Positions 26,991-36,087 of a DNA stretch of 64,000 nucleotides are shown here, one piece after another. Under the pieces are notes generated by a model, which saw only the letters and a list, made by a program, of their open reading frames with translations, was not told the origin of the DNA and ran no database searches. The first letter of the stretch is position 1, and the number at the start of each line of letters is the position of its first letter. The stretch is from the NCBI GenBank assembly GCA_965237625.1, contig CBDEGD010000016.1:1-64000 (forward strand), read 5' to 3'. The position numbers and the translations under genes are program-made. The DNA is from JABDIP01 sp965237625 (lineage in GTDB: Bacteria > Pseudomonadota > Alphaproteobacteria > DSM-16000 > Inquilinaceae).

Positions 26991-27749
26991 ATGATCGACT
27001 TTAGTGGCCATAGGGTGGTGATTACAGGGGCGGCTGGTGGCGTCGGCCGGGCCCTGGTGGAGACCTTCGCGGCCTACGGTGCCGGTGTGGTCGCCTGCGA
27101 TCTGCCGGGCGCCGATTTTGCCGGGATGGCGGTCGCCGAGACCCATCATTTCGATCTGCTGGACGATGCGGCAATGCAGCGATCGATTGCCGCGATTGTT
27201 TCCGCTGGCGCTCCCATTGCGGTGATATCCAACGCCGGATGGACGCGCGCGGAAACGCTGGCGGACGTCACGCCGGAGGCCTTGTCCCACGAACTCGACC
27301 TCAATTTTCGCAGCGCCGCGTCCTTGTCCCAGGCATTCCTGCCGTGCATGCGCGGTCGTCCGGATGGCACCGCCTTCGTCTTCATTTCATCGGTCAACGC
27401 CGTCAGCCATTTCGGTAATCCGGCCTATGCGGCGGCGAAAGCCGGGCTTGAGGCCTGGATGCGGGCCATCGCCACCGAGGAAGGCGTGCATGGCGTGCGC
27501 GCCAACGCGATCGCACCGGGCTCCATTCGAACCGCCGCGTGGGTTGACCGCATCGAACGCGATCCGACGATCTTGGAGAAAGTATCCCGGTTCTACCCGC
27601 TCGGACGGCTGGTCGAGCCGGTCGAGGTGGCGCGGGCGGCCGCTTTTCTGGCGTCTCCGCTGGCCAGCGGCATCACCGGGGCCACCCTGCCGGTCGATGC
27701 CGGGGTGACGGCCGGGAATTTGCAATTCATCGAACAGATCGCCGGTTGA
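26991..27749 (+). CDS. SDR family oxidoreductase
   Basis: This is a short-chain dehydrogenase of about 252 residues. It shows VITGAAGGVGRALVE, the Asp in VACDLPG that favours NAD, ISNAG, and the catalytic Ser with Y-x-x-x-K in NPAYAAAKAGLE. ATG 26991 is chosen because homology starts at MIDFSGHRVV; the ribosome site is weak. It lies 12 bases before the MalK-type ATPase, so it is probably a sugar or polyol dehydrogenase of the broken sugar locus. Confidence 0.86.
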   Translation: MIDFSGHRVVITGAAGGVGRALVETFAAYGAGVVACDLPGADFAGMAVAETHHFDLLDDAAMQRSIAAIVSAGAPIAVISNAGWTRAETLADVTPEALSHELDLNFRSAASLSQAFLPCMRGRPDGTAFVFISSVNAVSHFGNPAYAAAKAGLEAWMRAIATEEGVHGVRANAIAPGSIRTAAWVDRIERDPTILEKVSRFYPLGRLVEPVEVARAAAFLASPLASGITGATLPVDAGVTAGNLQFIEQIAG

Positions 27750-27761
27750 GGAACCCTGCCC

Positions 27762-28832
27762 ATGGCCGCATTGGAACTGACCCATATCGCCAAAAGCTAC
27801 GGTGCCGTGAGGGTGATCGAGGATCTGTCGCTTGCCATCGAGAACGGCGAGTTCGTGGTGCTGGTCGGCCCGTCGGGCTGTGGCAAGTCCACGCTTCTTC
27901 GCATGATCGCCGGGCTGGAGAGCATCTCCGGCGGGGATTTGCTGGTCGACGGCAAACGAACCAACGATGTGTCTCCCCGGCGCCGCGACATGTCGATGGT
28001 TTTCCAATCCTACGCCCTGTTCCCGCACATGGACGTGCGCAACAACACCAGCTTCGGTCCGCGGGTGCGCGGAGAGCCGAAGGACGAGACCGAGACGCGC
28101 ATCGGAAAGGCCTCGCGGATTCTCAATCTCGAGGACACGCTCGAGCGGCGGCCGGGACAGCTCTCCGGCGGGCAGCGGCAGCGCGTCGCCATGGGCCGCT
28201 CGATCGTGCGCGATCCGAAGGTGCTTCTGTTCGATGAGCCGCTGTCGAACCTGGACGCCAAGCTGCGCGTGCAGATGCGCACCGAGATCAAGGCCCTGCA
28301 CCAGACCCTGGAAACCACCATCGTCTACGTGACCCATGATCAGATCGAGGCCATGACCATGGCCGACTGGATCGTCGTGATGAATCACGGCCATATCGAG
28401 CATGTCGGCACGCCGCTGGAACTCTACGACCGGCCGGCGAACCGCTTCGTCGCCGGCTTCATCGGCTCGCCGACGATGAGTTTCCTGGACGGGCGCTATC
28501 GCCTTGGCGGCGACGCCCCCGGCGTCGAACTGTCGGACGGCAGTCTGCTGCCCGTCGCGGATTGCAGAATGCGGGACAGCGACAGGGTCGTGGTCGGCAT
28601 TCGCCCGGAAACCTATGTGCGCGACGAGCAGGGCCCGCTGGCCCTCGGCGCCGAAGTGGTCGAACCGACGGGCCCGGAAATCCATGTCTTCGGTAGCCTT
28701 TCCGGTACGCCGGTACGCTGCGTGTTCCGGGACCGGTTGCTGCCCGAGCCGGGCGACACCATCCGCCTGTCCGTACCGACCGAGCATGTCCATCTCTTCG
28801 ATGCAGTGGACGGGGGCAGGCTCGGCGCATGA
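27762..28832 (+). CDS. Sugar ABC transporter ATP-binding protein, MalK/UgpC type
   Basis: This is a 356-residue ATPase of carbohydrate importers. It has Walker A GPSGCGKS, the signature LSGGQRQRV, Walker B VLLFDEPLSNLDAKLR and the C-terminal TOBE/regulatory domain (VVGIRPETY, VHLFDAVDG). No complete permease pair remains beside it, since the neighbouring MalG is truncated. MalK-type ATPases can serve several importers, so it may energise the ATPase-less sugar system at 40513-43784. Its stop overlaps the RpiR start (ATGA). Confidence 0.92.
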   Translation: MAALELTHIAKSYGAVRVIEDLSLAIENGEFVVLVGPSGCGKSTLLRMIAGLESISGGDLLVDGKRTNDVSPRRRDMSMVFQSYALFPHMDVRNNTSFGPRVRGEPKDETETRIGKASRILNLEDTLERRPGQLSGGQRQRVAMGRSIVRDPKVLLFDEPLSNLDAKLRVQMRTEIKALHQTLETTIVYVTHDQIEAMTMADWIVVMNHGHIEHVGTPLELYDRPANRFVAGFIGSPTMSFLDGRYRLGGDAPGVELSDGSLLPVADCRMRDSDRVVVGIRPETYVRDEQGPLALGAEVVEPTGPEIHVFGSLSGTPVRCVFRDRLLPEPGDTIRLSVPTEHVHLFDAVDGGRLGA

Positions 28833-29752
28833 GCGGCGATCTGCAAATTGCCGACCGGCATGTCGACATTATCGCCCGGCTGCAGAGCCGGTTGGAGCTT
28901 GGCCGCGGCGCGGAAAAGCGGCTGGTGGAGAGCATTCTTTCCGACCTGCAATTCGCCACCCACGCCCCCATCGCGCAGATCGCCGAGCGCGCATCGGTCA
29001 GCCAGCCGACCTTTACCCGCCTCGCCCGCGCGCTCGGATTTCCGGGTACGCGGGAGATGCGGGTGCATCTGGCGCAGTCCCTGGCGATCGGCGGGGCCTA
29101 TCTGCGGTCGACGCCCGGCACGGGGCCCGGCAAGGCTGAGGAAGAACAGCCACCGTTCAGCCAGATCATCGCCAAGGTTTCAGGGGGCGCCCATGCGGCG
29201 TTGGAGCTGATGTGCGTCGCCCTGGCCGAAATCGATCTGGAGGACATCTCACGATCCGTCAGCAAGGCCAGCCAGGTTCTCATTTACGGTACCGGCGGCT
29301 CGTCCTCCATGGCCGCTGTCGAATTGCAGAACCGGCTCTTCCGACTGGGAATTCACGCCAGCGCCTATACCGATCCGCATCTACAACGGATGAGCGCGTC
29401 GGTGCTCAAACCGAAGGCCGTCGTCATCGGATTCTCCATATCCGGGCAGGCCCGTTCGGTCATCGACGCGGTGTCGATCGCCCGGCAATACGGCGCCCGC
29501 AGCATTGTCGTGACCACGCCGGGATCGCCGCTCGCCAACGCTGGCAGCGCCCTGCTGCCGCTCACCTTCAAGGAGGATGGCGACCTCTATAAGCCGTCCT
29601 CCACACGGTATGCGCTGCTGGCGGCGGTCGACATCCTGGCCATGGGCACGGCGGAAGCCATCGGGCCGAATGTGCTCGAGCAGTTGCGCCGCGTCCGCCA
29701 GAGCCTGGCCAGCCAGGACATCAAGAATCCAAACCTGCCGATCGGAGACTGA
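28829..29752 (+). CDS. RpiR family transcriptional regulator (HTH + SIS)
   Basis: This is a 307-residue regulator with an N-terminal HTH (APIAQIAERASVSQPTFTRLARALGF) and a C-terminal sugar-isomerase (SIS) domain (VLIYGTGGSSSMAAVELQNRL, VIGFSISGQARSVID) that normally binds a phosphosugar. It overlaps the MalK-type gene by four bases. It probably controls the surrounding sugar locus in response to a phosphorylated sugar. Confidence 0.9.
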   Translation: MSGDLQIADRHVDIIARLQSRLELGRGAEKRLVESILSDLQFATHAPIAQIAERASVSQPTFTRLARALGFPGTREMRVHLAQSLAIGGAYLRSTPGTGPGKAEEEQPPFSQIIAKVSGGAHAALELMCVALAEIDLEDISRSVSKASQVLIYGTGGSSSMAAVELQNRLFRLGIHASAYTDPHLQRMSASVLKPKAVVIGFSISGQARSVIDAVSIARQYGARSIVVTTPGSPLANAGSALLPLTFKEDGDLYKPSSTRYALLAAVDILAMGTAEAIGPNVLEQLRRVRQSLASQDIKNPNLPIGD

Positions 29753-29756
29753 TCGA

Positions 29757-30251
29757 ATGACCCCAACGATTTACGCCGAGAATCCCTTTCCCGAGGCCGA
29801 TGGCGACCGTCATGCGATTTGGGAAATGCTGATGCGCCGGGATTTCGATGCGTTCCTGGCGCAGGACTGGGCCATGGTGGAAGGCGACTTCATCGCCGAG
29901 GGATTTTTTGGCCTCCATGCCCACGGCCTGTCCAACCCCGACTCCTGGAAGCTCGGTTTTCCAAGCCTCGCGGTGTATCGCGACGAATGGCTTCGTCAGG
30001 CCGCCGAGACGGCCAAGACCGAGTTTGCCGAGCCGTTGGGCGAAGCCCTGTATCGCGTGGCGACCCTGCGCGACATCGATATCGGCGACGGCGTCGCGGT
30101 GGCCCGGAAGAAATTCGACGGGCGCGTCGCCAAGGCCGATGGCACCACGGACCACCTCAATTGGCAGACGCTCTATTTCTGCGCCAAGCGGAATGGCGTC
30201 TGGAAGATTTCCAGCTTCGTCGGATACATGCCACATCCCATGGGCGGTTAG
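29757..30251 (+). CDS. Hypothetical protein, NTF2-like fold
   Basis: This 164-residue protein begins MTPTIYAENPFPEADGD and shows WEMLMRRDFDAFLAQDWAMVEGDF and VWKISSFVGYMP, a pattern typical of SnoaL/NTF2-like proteins. Five bases separate it from the RpiR stop, so it belongs to the same operon. No catalytic residues can be assigned and the function is unknown. Confidence 0.72.
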   Translation: MTPTIYAENPFPEADGDRHAIWEMLMRRDFDAFLAQDWAMVEGDFIAEGFFGLHAHGLSNPDSWKLGFPSLAVYRDEWLRQAAETAKTEFAEPLGEALYRVATLRDIDIGDGVAVARKKFDGRVAKADGTTDHLNWQTLYFCAKRNGVWKISSFVGYMPHPMGG

Positions 30252-30634
30252 CCAAGGGTGATTGCCTGGCCTGACAACGCCACGGAGACGGTCAGCGAGC
30301 CTTCATTGATCAGCCACCGGCGCAAGGTGAAGCTGCGCTTGCCGTCGCGGTGCATCGGGTCAGCCTCGGCCAGAGCCCGCGCCTCGTCCAGGGAGCCAGC
30401 GCGGTAGATGATCAGGCCGCCGCCGGACATCGCCTCGCCGCTGGCGTCGGACAGCGGGCCGGCGAACACCAGCGCGCCTTCCGCCTCAAGCGATTTCTGA
30501 TAGTCGAGATGGGCCGGAAGGCTTTCCCCAAGCGATTCCGGCGGGGCGATCGGGGATGATTCGACCACGAACACCTCGAACGCCAAGGCGCCGCGAGACC
30601 GGGCGATCTGCTTGTATTCGGAGAAACTGGGCAT
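30248..30634 (-). CDS. YciI-like protein
   Basis: This 128-residue protein has a YCII-type ferredoxin-like fold: FEVFVVESSP, LPAHLDYQKSLEAEGALVFAGPL, GGGLIIYRAGSLDEARALAEADPM. The His in PAHLDYQ and the DP near the end match the putative active site of the family. It is convergent with the NTF2-like gene, overlapping its stop by a few bases. The substrate is unknown. Confidence 0.82.
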   Translation of the reverse strand: MPSFSEYKQIARSRGALAFEVFVVESSPIAPPESLGESLPAHLDYQKSLEAEGALVFAGPLSDASGEAMSGGGLIIYRAGSLDEARALAEADPMHRDGKRSFTLRRWLINEGSLTVSVALSGQAITLG

Positions 30635-30676
30635 GGTGGCTCCTTCTCAGACCCGACTGACATCCTCACATTCATC

Positions 30677-30686
30677 CATAATTATG
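30677..30686. promoter_or_regulatory. Palindrome CATAATTATG upstream of the FAH operon
   Basis: A perfect ten-base palindrome lies in the 159-base gap between the divergent YciI-like gene and the catabolic operon that starts at 30794. A TTGACA at 30714-30719 could be a -35 element but I see no good -10 at the right spacing. It may be an operator, perhaps for the GntR protein at 38072. Confidence 0.3.
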
Positions 30687-30793
30687 CGCATCGGCCAGAA
30701 AAATCGATATTATTTGACAGGCTTTCATCATCCTATGCATTCTGTCCCGGGCGCGGCGAGTCCCAGTGCCCAGGGGAGCCGATAGGAGTACGG

Positions 30794-31678
30794 ATGCGGT
30801 TTATTGTCGGGAAGGCCGGAGACGGTACGGCCGTTTATGCGGTCGAGGGTCAGGAGGCGGTCAATCTCACGGCGTCGATGCCTGAGTTGGGGGGCGATCT
30901 TGCGGCCCTGATCCAACTGGGCGAGGCCGGACTTGAGCGGGCTGCGGCGGCCGCTGCCGGCGGAAATCGCCTACCCTTGGATGAGCTGCGGCCCGCCCTG
31001 CCACTCTTTCATCCCGGGAAGATCGTCTGTCTGGGCCTCAACTACGTGGAGCACGCCAAAGAGGGTGGCTACGAGGTCCCCGACTACCCAGCGATGTTCA
31101 TGCGGCCGGCGACCTCGATTATCGCCGCCGGGGCGCCGTTGGTGCGTCCGGACTGTTCGGAGACCCTCGACTACGAGGCCGAGCTCATGGTGATCGTCGG
31201 GCAGGGCGGACGGCATATCGCCGAGGCCGACGCGCTGAACCATGTCTTCGGCTACACCGTCTTCAACGATGGGTCGGTGCGCGAATACCAGCGCAAGACC
31301 CATCAATGGGCGCCGGGCAAGATGTTCGACGGGACCGGTGCTGTCGGGCCGGTGGTGGTCACGCCCGACGAAGTGCCGGAAGGGGCCTCGGGATTGCGGA
31401 TCGCCACGCACCTGAACGGGGTCACCATGCAGGATTCCAACACCGAAAACATGATGTTCCCGGTGGCGAAGACCATCGCGATCCTGTCGGAGTTCACCAC
31501 GCTCGAGCCGGGCGACATGATCGCGCTCGGCACGCCGCCGGGTGTCGGGCATGCCCGTAAGCCGCCGGTTTGGATGAAGCCAGGCGACGTCGTCGAGGTC
31601 GAGATCGAGGGCATCGGGCTGTGCCGCAATCCCATCGTGGCCGAAAGCGGTGGAGCCATGACAGAGGCGGCACAATGA
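30794..31678 (+). CDS. Fumarylacetoacetate hydrolase family protein
   Basis: This is a 294-residue FAH-superfamily enzyme, which cleaves or hydrates beta-diketo or related acids with a divalent metal. Landmarks are KIVCLGLNYVEHAKE, the metal-binding Glu pair in LDYEAELMVIVG and Asp in YTVFNDGSVR, and the end region ITPPGVG-like LGTPPGVGHAR. It is the first gene of an eight-gene operon with a TRAP transporter and a ring-cleavage dioxygenase, so it likely acts on a ring-cleavage product. Confidence 0.9.
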   Translation: MRFIVGKAGDGTAVYAVEGQEAVNLTASMPELGGDLAALIQLGEAGLERAAAAAAGGNRLPLDELRPALPLFHPGKIVCLGLNYVEHAKEGGYEVPDYPAMFMRPATSIIAAGAPLVRPDCSETLDYEAELMVIVGQGGRHIAEADALNHVFGYTVFNDGSVREYQRKTHQWAPGKMFDGTGAVGPVVVTPDEVPEGASGLRIATHLNGVTMQDSNTENMMFPVAKTIAILSEFTTLEPGDMIALGTPPGVGHARKPPVWMKPGDVVEVEIEGIGLCRNPIVAESGGAMTEAAQ

Positions 31679-32349
31679 GCGCACGGGCCGAGCCGGGAGA
31701 TGTCGGCCTGGACGAGGCGCGGACGCGCGCGCAGCAGGCGGTGCGCGACATGCGTGCGCGATCCCGGCGCCTCGGCGATGACGGCCTCGATCTGATCCTG
31801 CGGGAGGCGCGCTCGCATTATGCCTGGACGGATCAGCCGATCTCCGAAGCCGAGATCCGCACGCTTTACGATGCGGTAAAAATGGGCCCGACCAGCATGA
31901 ATGGCTGCCCGGCCCGGTTCATCTTCGTGACCACTCAGGACTCGCGAGACCGGCTCGCACCCTGTCTGAAACCGGGCAATGTCGCCAAGATGATGTCGGC
32001 GCCGCTGACCGTGATCGTGGCCCATGATGTGGAGTTCTGGCGGCACCTGGCGACGCTGCATCCCCATGACGACATGAGCGCCATGTTCCGCGACGACCCG
32101 GCCAAGGCCGAGACCGCGGCCTTCCGCAATGCGACGCTGCAGGGCGCCTATCTGATCATCGCGGCGCGGGCTATGGGCTACGATGTCGGCGCCATGTCCG
32201 GATTTTCAAATGAGAAGGTCGACGCCGAGTATTTCGCCGGAACCAGTTGGCGGTCGAACTTCCTGTGCAACATCGGATATGCCGATGAGACGGCGCTGTT
32301 CCAGCGCCTGCCGCGATTTGCCTTCGAAGACGCCTGCGAGATCATCTGA
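31675..32349 (+). CDS. Nitroreductase family protein (malonic semialdehyde reductase RutE-like)
   Basis: This is an FMN-dependent reductase of about 224 residues. It matches the RutE/YdfG-partner group: IRTLYDAVKMGPTSMNGCPARFIFV, KPGNVAKMMSAPLTVIVAHD, AAFRNATLQGAYLIIAARAMGYDVGAMSGF. RutE reduces malonic semialdehyde to 3-hydroxypropionate; here another aldehyde or unsaturated product may be reduced. The ATG overlaps the FAH stop (ATGA). Confidence 0.86.
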   Translation: MSARAEPGDVGLDEARTRAQQAVRDMRARSRRLGDDGLDLILREARSHYAWTDQPISEAEIRTLYDAVKMGPTSMNGCPARFIFVTTQDSRDRLAPCLKPGNVAKMMSAPLTVIVAHDVEFWRHLATLHPHDDMSAMFRDDPAKAETAAFRNATLQGAYLIIAARAMGYDVGAMSGFSNEKVDAEYFAGTSWRSNFLCNIGYADETALFQRLPRFAFEDACEII

Positions 32350-32364
32350 CCGGAGGGAAAGCTG

Positions 32365-32826
32365 ATGGCTGCCATCAAGATGAAGACCACGGTCAAGCTG
32401 AGAGCGGACGCGGACTGCCCGTCCCATTCCCGCGCCGATATCAAGATCCGTGATGTCTCCTTCGCGATCGACGAACCGATCGAGCGTGGCGGAACCAACG
32501 CCGGCCCGACGCCGACCGATGCGGCGCTGGCAGCGCTGGTCGGCTGCACCAATGTGATCGGCCACAAATGCGCCAAGGCGCTCGGGATCGATATCGGCCA
32601 TCTTCGGATCAGCGCCGCCTGCGATTTCGACCGGCGCGGCGTGACCCTGACCGAAGAAGTCGATAGGCCGTTCGAGCGCATTGTGCTGGAGGTGGTTGCC
32701 GACGGCCCGGCTACCGACGATGAATTGGCCCGGGTCGCGGCTGAGGTGCTGAAATTCTGCCCGCTATCGAAACTGTTCCGGGGTGCCGGAACCGAGATCG
32801 CCGAGAATTGGCGCCGCGAGGCATAA
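32365..32826 (+). CDS. OsmC family protein
   Basis: This 153-residue protein has the two redox cysteines of the OsmC/Ohr fold, in LVGCTNVIGHKCAK and LKFCPLSKLFRG. OsmC proteins reduce organic hydroperoxides or act on thiol-modified compounds. It follows the nitroreductase by 15 bases (GGAGG site). In this operon it may protect against peroxides produced during aromatic oxidation. Confidence 0.88.
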   Translation: MAAIKMKTTVKLRADADCPSHSRADIKIRDVSFAIDEPIERGGTNAGPTPTDAALAALVGCTNVIGHKCAKALGIDIGHLRISAACDFDRRGVTLTEEVDRPFERIVLEVVADGPATDDELARVAAEVLKFCPLSKLFRGAGTEIAENWRREA

Positions 32827-32869
32827 GCGGCGCGAAAGAAAACAATAAATCAGAACAAGGGAGACGACC

Positions 32870-33964
32870 ATGCTCAGGAAATTGACCAACCGTCTGGCGC
32901 CGATGCTGGCGGCCGCGCTGTTCGCGGCCGGGCTGATTACACCCGCAGCGGCGGCCGAGGCCATTCGAATGGTCGCCATCGATGGCTACCCGGCCCGGGC
33001 CATGTGGGTGCGAGAGTTCAGCGGATTCTTCATCCCCGAGGTGAACCGGCGGCTGGCCGAGTCCGGCAATTATGAGATCGAATGGCAGGAGGCCTATGGC
33101 GGCACCATCGTCAAGCCGCGCGGCGTGCTCGAAGGCATCCGGCTCGGGCTCGGCGATATCGGCATCGTCACCACGATCTTCCACAATTCGGCTTTGCCCA
33201 GCCAGGCGATGTCCGCGGTGACGCCCTTCATCTCGACGGACGCCCGCATTGTTGCCAGGGCGGTCGACGAGATCGCCAAGGAGTTCCCGCAGATCGAAGC
33301 CGAGTTCGCCGCCCAAAACCAGGTCTATCTGGCGACCGGCGTCGTTCTCGACACCTATCAGGTCTTCAGCCGTGAGCCGATCTCCAGCCTCGACGACCTG
33401 CCGGGCGGCAAGATGGCCGGCGCCGGTTATAATTTGCGCTATCTGGAAGGGCTGGAAGATGTGGCCGGTGTGCGCGGCGGCCTGACCGACTTTTACAACA
33501 TGCTTCAAACCGGTGTCGTCGATCACGCCATGCTGTGGCCGGAAGCGGCAATGACCTTCAAGATCTATGAGGTCGCGCCGTACATGCTGCGGGCCAATAT
33601 CGGCGCCGTGAACTCCAAGACCGTCACCGTGAACAAGGATGTTTGGGAGGCCCTGCCCGGCGAGGTGCAGCAGGTGTTGCGGGATGTCGCGGTGGCCTAT
33701 CGCGATCACATCGCCGCCGTGGCCATGGAGCGGGCCGCCGACAGCGTCGCGGCGTTCCAGGCCGCCGGCGGCACGGTGGTCGATCTGTCGGCGGCGGATC
33801 GCGCCGCCTGGGCCGCGTCGATGCCCAACATCTCCCTGGAATGGGCGGCCGGCATCGATGCCAATGGTGGCCCTGGATCGGACATGCTGACCGCCTATGT
33901 GGCCAAATTGCGCGATGCGGGCGAGGTGCCGGTCCGCGACTGGGCGGCGGAACTGACGAACTGA
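32870..33964 (+). CDS. TRAP transporter substrate-binding protein, DctP family
   Basis: This is a 364-residue periplasmic binding protein with a signal peptide ending near ITPAAAAEA. The core motif is ISSLDDLPGGKMAGAGYNLRYLEGL followed by DFYNMLQTGVVDHAM, which matches the DctP conserved region that contains the carboxylate-binding Arg (here NLRYL). It supplies ligand, probably an organic or aromatic acid, to the DctQM pair that follows. AAGGGAGA precedes the start. Confidence 0.9.
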   Translation: MLRKLTNRLAPMLAAALFAAGLITPAAAAEAIRMVAIDGYPARAMWVREFSGFFIPEVNRRLAESGNYEIEWQEAYGGTIVKPRGVLEGIRLGLGDIGIVTTIFHNSALPSQAMSAVTPFISTDARIVARAVDEIAKEFPQIEAEFAAQNQVYLATGVVLDTYQVFSREPISSLDDLPGGKMAGAGYNLRYLEGLEDVAGVRGGLTDFYNMLQTGVVDHAMLWPEAAMTFKIYEVAPYMLRANIGAVNSKTVTVNKDVWEALPGEVQQVLRDVAVAYRDHIAAVAMERAADSVAAFQAAGGTVVDLSAADRAAWAASMPNISLEWAAGIDANGGPGSDMLTAYVAKLRDAGEVPVRDWAAELTN

Positions 33965-33990
33965 CGAAGTGTCGGTTTTGTTGAGTGCTG

Positions 33991-34135
33991 CCCCCTCACC
34001 TTCCCACGGCTTTGCCGCGGGCCCCTTCCTCTCCCGCAAGGGGAGAGGAGTAACAACCGGCGCCCAATTGAGACCCTCTCCCCTCGCGGGAGAGGGAGGG
34101 GCCCGTCGCCAACGGCGATGGGAGGGTGAGGGGGC
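33991..34135. repeat. GC-rich palindromic repeat, about 145 bp (CCCTCACC family)
   Basis: The outer arms ccccctcaccttccca and tgggagggtgaggggg are inverted copies, with two inner hairpins (ctctcccgcaaggggagag and its relative ctctcccctcgcgggagag). It closely resembles the element at 42358 over its whole length. It lies within the TRAP operon between DctP and DctQ genes and could attenuate transcription there, as binding protein is usually needed in excess. Confidence 0.82.
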
Positions 34136-34185
34136 TCAAAGAAATCCAGGGTCCCGAACGACCAATTGCCGGGGAGCCGCCGCAC

Positions 34186-34737
34186 GTGCCCGATAGCCGG
34201 CAAACTTGGACCGGCCGTATCGCCACGGCGCTCACCTGGATCGCCGTGGCGGCGAATGTGGTCGGGACCATCGTGGTCCTGCTGCTGGTGGTGGCGGTCA
34301 ATACGGATGTGGTGGCGCGCGGCGTGTTCAGCGCGCCGTTTCGCGGCACCGTGGAAGTCGTCCAGTTCTCCATGGTGCTGATCGTTTTCCTGCAGCTGCC
34401 CGACGTGGTACGGGTCGATCGTCTGACCCGGTCTGACGGTTTCCTCGCCGTGCTGGGCGACCGCCGGCCGCGTTTGGGTCGATGGCTGGCGCGGATCGTG
34501 GACGGTGTGTCGGCGGTGATGATGGGGCTGATCTCCATTGCCATGTGGCCGGAATTCGTGATCGCCTGGATGCATGACGACTTCTTCGGCACGCCGGGTA
34601 TCTTCACCGCGCCCTGGTGGCCGGTGCGGCTGGCGATCGTGTTCAGCGCCGCAACCTGCTGCCTGATCCTGGCGATGAAATCCGTCACCGGCCGCCGCGT
34701 CATCGAGCATGTGCCTAAGGGCGCCGGCGCGCGATGA
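34186..34737 (+). CDS. TRAP transporter small permease, DctQ family
   Basis: This is a small four-helix membrane subunit of about 183 residues: ALTWIAVAANVVGTIVVLLLVV, then VEVVQFSMVLIVFLQLPDVVR, then further helices. The frame is open through part of the upstream repeat; GTG 34186 is chosen because GGGGAG lies ten bases upstream and homology starts just after. It lies between DctP and DctM genes, as expected. Confidence 0.85.
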   Translation: MPDSRQTWTGRIATALTWIAVAANVVGTIVVLLLVVAVNTDVVARGVFSAPFRGTVEVVQFSMVLIVFLQLPDVVRVDRLTRSDGFLAVLGDRRPRLGRWLARIVDGVSAVMMGLISIAMWPEFVIAWMHDDFFGTPGIFTAPWWPVRLAIVFSAATCCLILAMKSVTGRRVIEHVPKGAGAR

Positions 34738-34753
34738 AGAGAGCGAATCCCTG

Positions 34754-36067
34754 ATGTCGCCGGTGGAGATCGGGGCCGTCTCGGTCGTGGCGATCGTGGT
34801 GCTGATCTATCTTGGCCTCTATATTCCGATCGCCCTGGCGCTGGTCTCCTTCGTCGGCATCTGGCTGATGCGGGACAATTTCCAGCTCGCCATGAACCTG
34901 CTGAAGATCGCCATCGGCGACAGCGTCACCGAATACGCCTTCGCCACGGTGCCGCTTTTCACCTTCATGGGGATATTGGTCTCCAAGGCCGGTCTTGGCG
35001 CCGATATCTATCAGGTGATGAACATCTCGTTCCGCCGGGTGAAGGGCGGGATCGGCATGGCGACCGTCGGCGCCAATGCGGTGTTCGCCGCGATCACCGG
35101 CTCCTCGATCGCCTCGGCCTCGGTGTTCACAAGGGTCTCGGTGCCGGAGATGCTGCGCTTCTCCTACAATCCGCGTTTCGCGGTCGGGGTGGTGGCGGGA
35201 TCGTCGGTGCTGGGCATGATCATTCCGCCCAGCGCTATGCTGATCATCTATTCGATCGTCGCGGAGCAGTCGATCGGCCAGATGTTCCTGGCCGGCGTGG
35301 TGCCCGGCCTCATGCTGGCGCTGGCCTATATCGTGGCGATCGTGGTGATGGGACGACTGACGCCGGGCTTCATCGGCGGTGTCGAGCCCGACAGCGACGA
35401 ATATGTGTCGCTGAGTTTTGCGGATCTTGTCGGCAAGACCGCGCCGGTGCTGATCCTGGTCTCGGTCGTTCTGGGCGGCATCTATGCCGGCTGGCTGACG
35501 CCGGTCGAGGCCGGGGCGGCCGGCTCCGCCGTGGCGGTCTTGATCGCGCTTGTGCGGCGGCGGCTGAGCCTGCGCGGCTTCTGGGAGTCGCTGATCGAGA
35601 CCGGGCACATCACCGCCAGTATCCTCTTCCTGATCACCGCCGCGTCGATGTACAGCCGAATGCTGGGGTTCGCCGGCCTGCCGAATGAGCTGAGCGCGCT
35701 GTTGTCGGCCAGCCAGTTCGACTTCGTGGTGGTGATGATCGTCTATGTGGCGCTGATGCTGTTCCTGGGCACCCTGCTGGACACCGCATCGATCATCCTG
35801 ATCGTCGTGCCGCTGTTCCTGCCGATCGTGGAGCCGATGGGGCTGAGCCTGGTCTGGTTCGGCATCGTGACGGTGGTGGGGGCCGAGATCGGCCTGCTGA
35901 CGCCGCCCCTGGGCATCTCATGCTTCGTCATCAAGGCGACGCTGGACGATCCCCGGATCACGTTGAAAGATGTTTTTCTGGGCGCCCTGCCCTTCGCCGC
36001 CATCATGCTGCTGGTGCTGATCCTGATCATCCGCTTCCCGGCGCTCAGCATCGCGATCTTGAACTGA
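34754..36067 (+). CDS. TRAP transporter large permease, DctM family
   Basis: This is the main membrane subunit, 437 residues with about twelve hydrophobic segments. Landmarks are YLGLYIPIALALVSFVG, FTFMGILVSKAGLGADIYQ, GVVAGSSVLGMIIPPSAMLIIY and LLTPPLGISCFVIKA, all typical of DctM. It uses a sodium gradient in known members. Start 34754 follows the small permease by 16 bases; its stop is 20 bases before the dioxygenase. Confidence 0.93.
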   Translation: MSPVEIGAVSVVAIVVLIYLGLYIPIALALVSFVGIWLMRDNFQLAMNLLKIAIGDSVTEYAFATVPLFTFMGILVSKAGLGADIYQVMNISFRRVKGGIGMATVGANAVFAAITGSSIASASVFTRVSVPEMLRFSYNPRFAVGVVAGSSVLGMIIPPSAMLIIYSIVAEQSIGQMFLAGVVPGLMLALAYIVAIVVMGRLTPGFIGGVEPDSDEYVSLSFADLVGKTAPVLILVSVVLGGIYAGWLTPVEAGAAGSAVAVLIALVRRRLSLRGFWESLIETGHITASILFLITAASMYSRMLGFAGLPNELSALLSASQFDFVVVMIVYVALMLFLGTLLDTASIILIVVPLFLPIVEPMGLSLVWFGIVTVVGAEIGLLTPPLGISCFVIKATLDDPRITLKDVFLGALPFAAIMLLVLILIIRFPALSIAILN

Positions 36068-36087
36068 ACGGACAAACGGGGACCACG